Source: Paralvinella palmiformis (Eukaryota; Annelida; Polychaeta; Terebellida; Alvinellidae). Taken from it: a stretch of 64,000 nucleotides of DNA. Below, piece after piece: positions 1 through 10,921 of this stretch. The stretch covers positions 387,501 to 451,500 of the forward strand of contig JAODUP010000127.1 in NCBI GenBank assembly GCA_025642065.1. Reading direction: 5' to 3'. Every line of letters begins with the position of its first letter. The stretch's first letter is position 1. A program made the position numbers and the translations under genes. Under the pieces are notes generated by a model. The model saw only the letters and a list, made by a program, of their open reading frames with translations, was not told where the DNA came from and searched no databases.

Positions 1-174
1 AGGTTGAAATATAATGACAAATTATCTAGCATAAATAACAACTGAATTTAAATAACATTAATTTTTTGGTAATGCAAGTTAACTAACAAATGTGTGTTTA
101 CGAAATAATCAATAAAAATAAATGCAATAATAAAAATCAGTTAGTCACACAAAAACATAATGAAAACTTAACAG

Positions 175-1591
175 TGATGGGGAAAGAAATTTCACATTTC
201 GAAGTAAATATAACGTAAGAAACAATTATTTTATTCCCTATCAGATGCACTACCACACTCAAAACAATTCTAACCACCAGCTATCATATATCCATTAAAA
301 TGATCTCTAAATCATTAATTTCTTAACTTTCACGAGCCATTGCTAGTGTGTACTACACTCGCTAGGGATTATCATGTGACGTCATCTTTGACAAACATCA
401 CATAGTGCCACAGCTTTATTTACAACCTTCTGACCAGTTGACAGGCAAAATGTCAGATTCCGACGAATATTTGGACATTCTCAGAGATATCAAGCCTTAC
501 AACTTTGAACCACTCACGAAAAATGGTCACAGACAGTATTAATTGTGAGGAATTAGGTGCAGCAAGTGCACACGTGTATCTTGAGCAGCCACCTGTGCTG
601 CCGACCCCGATCCACAGCAAGAGTTGGATTGGCGTGTATTTGTTTGTGTTGGTATAAGCTTAATTGACAATGGACCTGAATGTGAATATTCACTCTTCCT
701 ATCACATAACGTCATTTAAAATAAACTGATATTTGTCGGTACACGGGAGCACGGTGGATGTATGGGGCTCTCCCATATGTGGTCTATACTGGCTCTAGTG
801 TACAGGAATATACTATTTTAACAGTTTAGTAGTGTCTACAATACACAGCCGTAAGAAGCCTTGAGTATGCCTCAGTAAAAAATGTGAATAAGTGAAATTT
901 TACCTGATTCACGAATGCGTGAACTGGTGAATGTCCAATAGTTTGCTCCCAATATCACCCTATTATCGCCCATACTTATCCGTTTTCTATTCAGATTCTC
1001 CATCAAACTACTGATTCGTTTGGGCTTAGCATCACCCAATTTGTCGAATATGGCTGGAATGGCATCTTCTGTGAGCCTGACATTCTTCATGTCATATCCA
1101 ACTGATTGTTGAATAGACGGCGAAATAGCGAACAACCGTTCCTCAAAGTGTTTCCCGCAGAGTTTGTTGTGGCCAGTTGGCTTCCACTGCACTCTGTAAG
1201 TCTGTTCATGTTTCGCAGCCAATCGCGCAAATGAATCTTGTTTTGAGGAATGAATGCATACTCCATCCACTGGCAGACCCATTCGCACAATTACATGGGG
1301 CACAATACACCACGTTATACGTTTAACAAAGACAATATAGAACACGTAAGTCGTAACACAGGTTAAACAAGACCACGGCGAGTGTTTGGCGTCTACGTTT
1401 GTCAAAGATGACGTAACATTCCGAAGTTTTCCGAAGATTCTCAATTGTAGCTATATTGTAATATTTGTCCATGTGAGATGTTAGCAAAGCAAGTTTTAAA
1501 ACCACAGTAACTTTATTCCTAGCAAAAATTAATTTTAATAAATAACACTAACATTTTGACTAATCTGGGAAACCTTTTCCTGTGATCTTTA
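175..1591. mobile_element. THAP-associated DNA transposon relic, copy 1 (family A)
   Basis: This segment recurs in the same orientation, diverged and shortened, at about 43,758-44,942, and its end recurs at 49,774-50,190. Inside both long copies is a 21 bp inverted repeat: here 376-396 against 1397-1417 (one mismatch), in copy 2 43,942-43,962 against 44,728-44,748. The minus strand encodes a degraded THAP-type zinc finger. Near 450-538 the plus strand has a short open stretch (MSDSDEYLDILRDIKPYNFE, then soon a stop). THAP domains are typical of P-element-type and some other cut-and-paste transposases. The family assignment is inference; the repetition and inverted repeats are visible. Confidence 0.6.
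930..1340 (-). pseudogene. THAP domain fragment of a transposase or THAP protein
   Basis: The minus-strand translation shows the THAP (C2CH) pattern: an N-terminal CIVPH in place of the usual Cys-x-V-x-x-Cys, a central W-K-P-T, then LCGKHF (the Cys-x2-His pair) and a closing LTEDAIPAIF that matches the AVPxIF box of the family. The second cysteine of the first pair is His here, so the zinc site may be damaged. No downstream catalytic domain is visible and the region lies inside a repeated element. It is best read as a transposon-derived fragment, although an exon of a host THAP gene cannot be excluded. Confidence 0.5.
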
Positions 1592-1630
1592 AGACTCTTA
1601 ATACAAACGCGCACACGTTCACCGTTTTAT

Positions 1631-1650
1631 GTGTGTGTGTGTGTGTGTGT
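1631..1650. repeat. (GT)n microsatellite
   Basis: About ten GT units, uninterrupted. Confidence 0.9.
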
Positions 1651-1831
1651 AAACCCCCAAAACCAGGTAACCCTGTTCTGAGGCGCTTAACAACAAAATA
1701 AAGAGACGTTTAACAAAATCACTAAATATGATGAGTACGTTAACAATTAAAAGTTTGTTTGAATAGGATAGTTTTCATATTTTTTAAACAAAACGTTTTG
1801 TTACTTAGAATTTCTACTTTTTTATTTTATT

Positions 1832-1862
1832 GGTGAACATTTGTCCGGTGGGCATTTGTCCT
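1832..1862. repeat. Solo transposon-end-like motif
   Basis: Read on the minus strand it is two near-identical units of the form GGACAAATGYYCACC. This resembles the iterated GGACA-x-TTGCTCACC units in the arms of the fold-back element at 57,090-57,486 and, more distantly, the ends of the element at 4,404-5,850. A partner end was not found. Confidence 0.35.
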
Positions 1863-1947
1863 ACTTTCGTACGTGTTAGCATCTATATATAACTAGTATA
1901 ATTTGCTATATTGATATGCAGTAAGCCCAAGGATTGGAAATAGTTCT

Positions 1948-3250
1948 GTGATAGTAAAAGGATTGGCTCATTCTTGGACACACACACACACACTTTGTCG
2001 TACAATGGTCAGTATATATGGCTTTAGAAGCCGTCAAACAACAGCCCAAGCAGTGATTGGCTTTGTAATTGATAACATAAAAACCAGAGAAAATAATAAA
2101 CATACACATCCAACATATCTAAACTTGTCAAAGGCATTGGATACAGTAGATCATACAATTTTAATTAATAAATTGGAATATTATGGGATCCGCGAACAAT
2201 CATTAGGCTGGTTCAAAAGTATTTTATCTTATCGAACTCAACATGTGCAATATAAAGGTATATATTCTGATAATCAATTTATCACATACCGGGTACAGCA
2301 GGGGTCCGTTTTGGGACCCAAACTTTTCATAATTTACACAAATGACTAGCCATTTTCTCGAACTTATATTAAAGCCGTACTATTTACTGACGATACTGCA
2401 CAGTATATGCATCTTGATATCAACCTGAAGAACTTTATCACAAATTAATAATGATTTGGATTGCCTATGTGACTGTTTCAAGGCTAAAAAATTGTCATTA
2501 AATAATGCCAAAGCGAATTATGTTTTTTCCCGTATCAGAACGATCACGTTAACAATGGCTTTGGTGTTTGTTTTGGTACTGATTAAGATTCAAACAAAAG
2601 ATACCAAGAAGTTTCGGGGGATTCTTATTGACAGCAAACTGGCATGGAAGGTTCAAATTAATCATGTAAATTTAAAAATACCTAAGGCACTTTATATCCT
2701 GAGCAATATTAAACAAATTATATCTTGCCACCAATTGAAGATGGTGTACATTACCGTAGTTCAATCTCATATACTATATGGTATCACTTTATCGGGATCT
2801 ATTTTTCAATCATATTTAAAGAAAACTATAGTGTTTTAAAAAAGGCTGTACGGCTGATTAACAATGGTGAGTACAGTTAATTCTCCAAACTTTTCAAGAC
2901 ATGCAACATATTGACATTAAAGTGAATGTACGAATAAGAAATGGCCAAGTTCATGTCTGACTGTGAGCACCAAACATTACAAAATCCTTTAATATAGCAC
3001 TCCACACTACAAAACAATCACAATACACGTGCACGACAAACTCATGTAAATAACCGCTGCACTTGTCTTGCTTTTAAATCAATTTTACACCAAGGTCCCA
3101 CAATATGGGGAAATCTACACCCTAAAGTAAAAAACATAGCCACCAAAAACTATTTTGTTTGTAGCGTGAAAAGTGTGATAATCTGTAACTTTTCCATGTG
3201 TGCTCTTATATTTTTATTGATAGATTGTTTGTCTCGCTAATAAGTCTTTG
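1948..3250 (+). pseudogene. Dead non-LTR retrotransposon (LINE), RT 3' part
   Basis: Broken reverse transcriptase of the CR1/Jockey type, read through several frames. Visible in order: LNLSKALDTVDHTILINKLE (RT block with the usual F of SKAFD replaced by L), QQGSVLGP, FIIYTND followed by a stop, VLFTDDTAQY (the catalytic FADD box changed to FTDD), a downstream segment with LIDSKLAW, and a C-terminal GPTIW-type motif near 3,090-3,115. Stops and frameshifts are many. No endonuclease domain was found upstream, so the copy is 5'-truncated as well as mutated. Confidence 0.75.
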
Positions 3251-3618
3251 TGTCTATGATTCTGTAATGCATCTTCCATTCGTAATCCCCCCCCCCCCAT
3301 CATACTTCTTTTAGTTAACACATAGCCCAATATCAGTTAAATATGTTGTTTGGTCGGTATTATTTACCCAGCAGCCGGGTCTCAATCGATAGTATACAAC
3401 GTTAATTTTTGTTCTTGTTCAGCCGGCATTGCCGGGTGCGCAACAACAGAAATCTTCACTCAGTAGCTGGCAAGCCCAGTCGGGTCATTACAAATTTGAG
3501 GACTCATTAATTTTTTATATACCAATTATTGTTCAAACAGTTGTTTAGGTGAATTAATGTATCTTTTTTTCTGTATTCGGTGTTCTAGTCAGGATTTTGA
3601 ATTATACTTCAACTTCAC

Positions 3619-3621
<3 letters not shown>

Positions 3622-3650
<29 letters not shown>
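3622..3650. repeat. (AT)n microsatellite
   Basis: Uninterrupted TA run upstream of DPH5. Confidence 0.9.
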
Positions 3651-3653
<3 letters not shown>

Positions 3654-4021
3654 TATTACTACAGTAATGGCCGAGTTCGTGTGGATTCACTAGGACCTAG
3701 CTAGGTTTACAATGATTTTCCCCTTTGCTTTAAATAGGTTACAGTGTCTGTCCGGTGCCTAAACGTTTATTAGTAACTGCGATGTTTCGACAGTCATCTT
3801 TGGTGAGCTTAGTAGACACCTCAAATTTGGCAAGATATAGGCTTCAAAAATCGAGGTATTTAGTAAATATCTGGCTGATCGACAACTCCTCGACCTCAGC
3901 GCTCCTGGTCGTCATTTTTCGTCTCCCGCCAGTTGTTAGTAAAACGGGGAATGCCGGTGTCCAAGTAGGACTACTGTATGGACAGGATGGCTGCAGCCAA
4001 TGTGTGGGTGTTTGTGTGTCG

Positions 4022-4064
4022 GAGGGGGCCACTGTCGTATTACTAAAACGATAGTGGCTCCCTC
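4022..4064 (+). promoter_or_regulatory. Inverted repeat / RNA hairpin in the DPH5 5' leader
   Basis: Arms of 17 bp at 4022-4038 and 4048-4064 enclose a 9-base loop. Only two positions are not Watson-Crick, and in RNA of the plus strand both would be G-U pairs. The hairpin ends 22 bases before the DPH5 ATG at 4087. A possible 22-codon upstream ORF (3978-4046) ends in the loop. Whether the transcript starts far enough upstream to include it is unknown. Confidence 0.6.
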
Positions 4065-4086
4065 TGAAATATACACAAATCGTGAA

Positions 4087-6791
4087 ATGTTGTATGTTGT
4101 TGGATTGGGGCTTGGTGATGCTAAAGACATCACTGTTAAAGGATTGGAAATTGTTAAACGTGCAAAGCATGTTTATTTAGAAGCATACACATCAATATTG
4201 ACAGTGGGAAAAGATGTATTGGTGAGTTTGAATGTGAGCGATAATTCGCGATTTCATATTCATCTTGAGACACATGATTATTAAAACACGAAAAGGCTTT
4301 GAGTTTAGATACCATTGAATACGCCCCATGTCGAATATAGTCTACGTAATGACTGTTGATGAGGGCTAGCAAGTTTGTCAGTTTCATTCATTAGTTACAG
4401 GCAGGGCCGGATGAGAACCTGACACCTCGCCCTCTTGGACATCTCGCCCCCGGTAAAATAAGACACCCCGCCCCCGAGATACTTCGCCCTCATGGACATT
4501 TTGCCCTCATTGAAAATATTATTTATTTATTTATTAACCTCCATGATTGGAGAAGGAACAAACATGTAAAGAACAGTTATTATATCTAATGCCAATGGTG
4601 GCGGGGTTGGTCTAGTGTTCAATTGAATATGTATTAAATACGTTTCTGGCTCATTTTCACCTTATTCAGTGATTGAACTAATGTTTTATTCATTTCTATT
4701 CGCCATTATTAGGGAACAAAATATACTATACTATTGTCAGACTTAAATTCATTTATTATGATCAACAGCTTATTTTGTTAAACTATGTTATAAGTTTTCA
4801 TAAAATAAGTGAAATTTTATGCTACGAAATGACTTTGTTCAGCTACAGTGCATCATGATGGACTTTCAGGCTACTGTCCGGAATGTGTTCCGAGACATGG
4901 TGCCCAACGTTGCTAGGAAAGGGTGTCACCTCCACTGGACACAGGACATATGGCAGAAAATGCAAGATCTAGGGCTTGCTGTGTCATACACATCAGACTT
5001 GTCTGTTAAGAAGTGTATTCGTAGACTGATATGTCTCCCATTTCTTCCACACTAATATATCACATTACTCTTTACAAACATGTTATTACTAGACACACCA
5101 ACATCACCAATGCCTCCCACTTCTTAATCAACTTTTAAACTACACACAACAAACTGGATTTATATCAACATTTGTCCCCCTGCTTTCCCCTGGTCCATCT
5201 TCAGCTATCCAGTGAGGACCAACAATGACTGCGAGGGGTGGCATATAAGCATTTAAATGCAAAGAATTGCCGCTGCCTGGGACAGGTTTACCACTGGAAA
5301 TTTAACCCCCCAAAAATACTCAGAGATGTCAGTCAAATCTACAAGCTGTGTATTCGCTTATAAATATCCCTATTAATTGTTTCATGTTCATTCATAGTGT
5401 ATTCGTATTGCTTTTTGATTATGTTTCATCCATTGCTAATTGTCTTATGTTTTATCCAGCCATATTTGTTTTATATTTCTGTTTTATATTTGTATATATG
5501 TATTATATTAACCCATTGTAAATATTAGTGTCTTGTGTGCAAATAAATATCAACGTCATATTAATTGCAATCAATCACAAAACAGCCACACACTAAACAA
5601 AGAACTGCTGAAACCAACAAAAGAAACAATGCATTTATATATACCTGTAATATCAATATTTGTGTCGATAGTTAATATTATTGTTAGAAACAGTATAAAC
5701 ACACATGCTGATAACATTTAGCATCAAATATTTATTATAAAAATAATAATTTATTATCACGGGTGAAGTGTCCATTTTTGCGAGTGCGATGTGTCCATCG
5801 GGGCGAACTTGTAAAGGGGGCGAGGTGTCCAGTAACCAGGCCGGATAGGGCATGGCCCCCTGCGCTAATAGAATTTGGGGCCCCTTCATTACGTTTGTTT
5901 GCCCCCTCACCCCTGGTCTACAAAATACCACAGGATGTAATCCCGAAAAGAGGGACAAAATCCCACACTCAAAAAGTGCATAGTATTAGAGAACTACATT
6001 TTATCATAGTAATATTTGTTGCATTCAAGTAGAGCCTATTAATACAAATTGCATTTGCAATCTATATTTTAATTAGCTCCAATTACTAACAAAATTAATG
6101 TCATCAATTAACTGAGATTGCTTGAGCTAATCTATAAGCAATTATCTGCAATTAAGAGATCAGCTTGGATACAGTTATCTCTTTGAAAATTGCTAAGGGA
6201 TCAAATCATCTTGGATAATCTGTATTGAGGCTAATTGAAATATAAGAAGTTACAGCATCAGCATATCTGGAATCATGTGAATATTCAGTTAACTTTAGAT
6301 ACAACCATGGAGGTTATACCCAGTAACAAGGGCAGTCTGAATATTTTGCTAGATGGTTATATGCAGGGTTTTCCCTGCTATATAATGAGCGAGGCGGCCC
6401 ACCTCACTCATTTTCTACACCGCCTCACTGAGTGTTTGTTATCAATTCTTATCTTCTGATTGAATAATTTATATATTAATGATGTATATCTAAGAAACTG
6501 TGCCTTTACTAGCAGGAACTATCCCAGATTTACATGGTATTAACAGTGAGCAATTGATGTTTTACTTTTGTGCACGTGGTAGGCTGAATAGGCCGATTGA
6601 CCTCCAAAGATAATGAAGCAAGGTCAAAGATGAAACACCATCCAGTTATGCCCATGCCAAGTTTCAAACTCAGGTGGTAGTGATCTGTGGTCCAACGCGA
6701 TACCAACTAGACCACGGAGGTGCCCCATTAACAGTGACTGAAATCTATTCAAAGACTAAAGATGTCTTGGGCGTTTGCATCACCTTTTGAC

Positions 6792-6824
<33 letters not shown>

Positions 6825-7196
6825 TTAAGAAAAGAACCAAACTCGTTATAAACTTTTATCTTATTTATCTTTCAGGAGCAGTTTTATGGAAGAGAAGTAA
6901 TTGTAGCGGATCGTGAAATGGTTGAACAAGATTCAGGTGAGGAGGTATCTTGTTTTATGTCATTTATGTTAGATATATTTCAATAATAAATCATAAGACT
7001 TATTGACCATCTATCATATACTGTAAAAACAGTACCTTGTAAATATCATAAAATGTTTATTTCTGTGTTTCCTAGACAAGATTCTAGAAGAAGCAGAGGA
7101 CGAAGATGTTGCCTTTTTAGTTGTTGGTGATCCATTTGGGTGAATAGCTGTTTTTATAATCTATATACTTATTAGAAGATTACATACACACATGTT

Positions 7197-7244
<48 letters not shown>

Positions 7245-9197
7245 CTAATTTTATTTTCTCAGAGCAACAACACATACTGATCTGATCTTGAGAGCAAAAG
7301 AGAAAAATATACAATTCAGAGTTATCCATAATGCATCTATTATGAATGCTGTAGCTTGTTGTGGCTTACAGGTAAGCAGGATGTTTATGAGTATGAATTT
7401 CATACTGAGTAATGCTGGTTAAAAGTGATGTTTTTAATCCTCCAACCTCCAGAAAGTAGCTCAGATGTTTTACACTTTTAACACGTGCCATATCTTTGGA
7501 CCTGATATTTTAATATCTAAAATGTCAGTTGCTTCACCACTTGCAGCCTTGTGAAGAATTGAGGTTTAGAATTGATCCAGTGTATCTAGTCTCTCTACGT
7601 GTTCCCCAAAAGTTCTAAAATCATGTGATAAGAAATAAAATTTGTGTCTTGATGTGTCACAAGTTGATATTCATTCAATAAATGTACTACTTTCAACAGC
7701 AGAGCTCCCAGAGCAGGTAGTTATTGCAATATAACAATTAATATTTACATCCAATCAAAGGAATCATACTGTTATCTAAGGAAAGTAGTCGTTATTTCAG
7801 TCCAGCTTTCTTTTTTTCTTTTTTATATTCTTTTGAGTAAATGTTAGGTTTGTATGTCATCAAACAGTTTCACCAAAGAATATTTATTATGTTGCAGTGA
7901 GGTTTTGGTTAATATAATTTAATTCCAGTTTTCTAAACTTGGATATTGTGTGTCCCTGTCTTGGCATATGTTTTTTTATTAATATAATTGAATCAAGAGT
8001 TGTAGTCAGCTGGTAAATGATCATCATATTTGTCATTTGGCTTAGTGTTTTATGTGATTTTGGTCTCTATTGTTGGTGCTTTATATTGATTGGTATAATA
8101 TTCTTTCATTAAATAGCTCTATAACTTTGGAAAGACAATTTCCGTTGTGTTTTGGACTGACACCTGGAGACCAGATAGTTTTTTTGATGGCATAATAAAG
8201 AACAGAGAACATGGTTTACATACACTTTGTCTGTTAGGTAAGAATTCAAAGATCTGGTGCATTAGTATTTATGATACATTGTGAATATAAATAACAGGTT
8301 GTAGCTCAGATATGGAACTGAAGAAAAAAACGAAGTACATTGAAATTAGTCTATATGATTTTGTCTTAGTTTTAATGCAGTTAAAAACACTATGCTATTG
8401 TTTGTCAAGTAACTAGTTAATAGAAATTTTTTATAGATAATTCACATTTTTCTTTTCAGATATAAAAGTGAAGGAGCAATCAATAGAAAATCTGATAAAG
8501 TAAGTTTAATATTTGTATGTGTACTATCACTAAATCACTCAATATGAATTATTTACTTGTGTGGCATATTTATATCAAAAACAAATATCTGCTTGTAACA
8601 TGCATACACTGAAAGGCCAGTATTTAAAAATGATCTTCTCACTTATCATATTCCTATGAAAACATAATGTCTATTCATCATAGTGTAATGTGGGCAATTC
8701 TGGAATTGGAATTGCTTATTTAAAAAAAATGGAATTGGAATTGATACCAAAAAAATTAATCCGCAAATTAATTTACCATTTAATTTTTTTATTCTGAAAT
8801 ATTTCTTCTATGACAGTCCTACTTGGAATATAAACTATTCGGAGTAGTTGTTATTCCAAGTAGGTACTCATAGTAGGTATTTGGAATACCTACTCATGGT
8901 AAAAAAAGAGTAGGTAAAAAGTGGGATTGATAAATTTGACGTGGAATTGATCAAACTGGTACAGTGGATAGGATACCTCAAAGCTGACCAGTTTATTTGC
9001 TACCACTGATAAGATTACTGACCTGGGAATAAATGTGAAGCAACCTGGCAGCATCACCATTAGCCATGTTGTCATAATTCATAATTTGTGTATCTACATG
9101 AAAATACAACAAAATGTTAATTGATTTTCCTAAGTTGTGTAATACTGTTCTTGTGTTCTTAAATGGAGAAAATATGTGATGAAATGGCCTGGAAAAA

Positions 9198-9232
<35 letters not shown>

Positions 9233-9327
9233 ATTGTACCATCAGAAAACCATTGCTCTCTGCAGTTCATATATAATGTGGTATGGACCCTGTCGTCATG
9301 TTATAGTGGAACCAGAAACACTCTGTC

Positions 9328-9375
<48 letters not shown>

Positions 9376-10262
9376 TATACACACACATTATATAATAAAT
9401 AACAAAGTATGTGACAAATTATAATCAGAAATGGTTTTTGAAACTGGCATGAATATCATCAATATCATATCAAAATTTATTGTTAGGACATTATTTATGT
9501 GAACAACAATTTATTTTATTACAGAGGAAGAAAGATCTATGAACCACCACAATACATGACTGTCTCTCTGGCTGCTACCCAATTGATGGAAGTCATTACA
9601 AATAGAAAATCTGCTGGTACCAATAATCTTGGTTAGTAATGTAAAGCCTGAATTGTAATAAAACCTAATCTACAAAATGTTACTGTTTTATGGGTCAAGG
9701 AACAACCAAAAGTAATGAAAGTGAAAACAAATTCTTACATCTTATATTATTACATGTACTTTTTTTAGCTAAATCACTTCACTGATTCCATATGGAGTTG
9801 GTGTAGATTGTCTCACATGGTCAACAAACTGTATTGTTGGTTAACATGCTGAGGCTACAGAACAACTTGTGATGGCAAACCAGTTGGATGTCTATCGATC
9901 CGGTTCATATAGATAGGATTTGTTTAGTTATTCGAACCCAGAATAAAGCTGACGTCAGCATCTGTGGCGTCAAAATGTTTTATATATAGGTTTCTTTTGG
10001 ACCACAGAAAATTACTGTTGAATAGAAACTGTGTTGTCAAAGTAGTTATCTTATGTATGTAGTAAGTCACCACTGAACTACATGCACATGTTGTTTACTG
10101 TGAGCTGTGGTGTCAAATAGTATGTTTTTACATGCTTCCACTTTTGTACGTAAACTGCATGTAGCCACTTCCCTGTGGGTACAATATATTTGTCACATAT
10201 GAAGAGAATTAGCTGGACCCCACAGGTTGATGAGTAGCCCAGACACATGTATAGATTAAATC

Positions 10263-10304
<42 letters not shown>

Positions 10305-10921
10305 GATATATCAATATATGGAGGTGCAGAACATTTTATATTTAAATTTATGGAGGTAGAGAGGTCTTAAAGGATGTTTAGATATGTTGATGTTCTGTGC
10401 CTGTGCCTTAAATGTATCCTAAAACACACACACACACACACATATAATATTGATTGTAGTTTATATATTGTTTATCCTACATTTATTGTTTTAATGAAAT
10501 CAGTGCTTATAACCATAGTTATATATTGTTTTCTAACACATATTAGATGCTTTTTACACTGTTACTTCTTAGCTAGTATGTATGTTATTACTGCTATAGT
10601 GTCCACTTTTGAAATGAGCTATTTCTTCTGTAATATGTTGTGTAGAAGTAATGAATAATATTTATAGTGGTCTCTTGGATGTGAATATTTGTTAACATTA
10701 TGATTGGAATTATTCGTGTTTCAGCTGTCACTGAAGACACACTATGTGTTGGCCTTGCTCGGGTTGGTTCAGATGACCAGAAGATTGTAGCCACAACCTT
10801 ACGAGAGATGCAAAAAGTAGATCTTGGTAGTCCACTTCATTCACTGGTCATAACTGGAGACATGCATCCATTGGAGTTAGACATGTTGAAATTATATGGT
10901 GCAGCTTCTTCAGATCCATGA
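4087..10921 (+). CDS. DPH5: Diphthine methyl ester synthase (Dph5), 8 exons, 277 aa
   Basis: SAM-dependent tetramethylation step of diphthamide synthesis on a histidine of translation elongation factor 2, in the cytosol. Coding exons: 4087-4221, 6876-6936, 7076-7139, 7263-7371, 8117-8237, 8460-8499, 9525-9631, 10725-10921, all GT-AG with matching phases (834 nt in total). The start is the first ATG giving the family N-terminus [16 protein letters not shown], the glycine-rich SAM loop. Further family landmarks are VVGDPFGATTHTDL (about residues 81-94), [35 protein letters not shown] and the C-terminal [13 protein letters not shown] and [15 protein letters not shown]. The length is close to the usual ~285 aa. 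AATAAA signals lie at 10,934 and 10,951. The gene looks intact and functional. Confidence 0.95.
4404..5850. mobile_element. MULE-like DNA transposon relic in DPH5 intron 1
   Basis: Both ends carry imperfect inverted repeats built from an iterated unit that reads roughly GGACAxxTCGCCC: left 4404-4505, right 5757-5850. Between them, at 4819-5055 (+), is an open segment with [20 protein letters not shown] and [10 protein letters not shown], which resembles the Mutator-like (MULE) transposase core around its conserved Cys-His. The rest of the transposase is missing, so the copy cannot move itself. A clear target duplication was not identified. Confidence 0.6.
4819..5055 (+). pseudogene. MULE transposase fragment
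   Basis: 78 codons inside the inverted-repeat element. The G-C-x-x-H-W-T-Q-x-x-W pattern followed by a dozen residues and then the LICLPFLP block is typical of MULE-type transposases, recalled from family knowledge. It is truncated on both sides and has no start signal or splice context of its own. Confidence 0.55.
6550..6726 (-). mobile_element. tRNA-derived SINE, family 2, with target duplication
   Basis: On the minus strand the element opens with a tRNA-like head (CCTCCGTGGTCTAGTTGG, box A-like; GTTTGAAAC, box B-like), then a body shared with 49,892-50,073. It is flanked by the 11 bp direct repeat ATTAACAGTGA at 6539-6549 and 6727-6737, which I read as the target-site duplication. It lies in DPH5 intron 1. 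Confidence 0.8.
6794..6823. repeat. (GT)n microsatellite
   Basis: Uninterrupted GT run about 50 bases before DPH5 exon 2. Confidence 0.9.
7203..7241. repeat. (AT)n microsatellite
   Basis: About 19 TA units in DPH5 intron 3, ending roughly 20 bases before the next exon. Confidence 0.9.
8692..8960. repeat. Dispersed repeat family B, copy 1
   Basis: AT-rich repeat with many GGAATTGGAATTG and TACCTACTC motifs. The same sequence occurs inverted at 43,203-43,511 and in part at 50,196-50,356. It has an internally palindromic centre (TACTTGGAATA against TATTCCAAGTA). It is noncoding, lies in DPH5 intron 6 and could be a MITE. Confidence 0.6.
9201..9385. repeat. Paired (AT)n tracts with CA tail
   Basis: Two TA runs (about 9201-9230 and 9333-9364) are separated by about 100 bases of unique sequence; a short ATATACACAC mixture follows. 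They lie in DPH5 intron 6. Confidence 0.8.
10264..10302. repeat. (AT)n microsatellite
   Basis: TA run flanked by the short palindrome ATCTACATATA / TATGTAGAT, in DPH5 intron 7. Confidence 0.9.

Noticed and set aside
5763..6032. Plus-strand 89-codon ORF
   Set aside because: Starts in the inverted-repeat end of the MULE-like element; composition is that of the terminal units.
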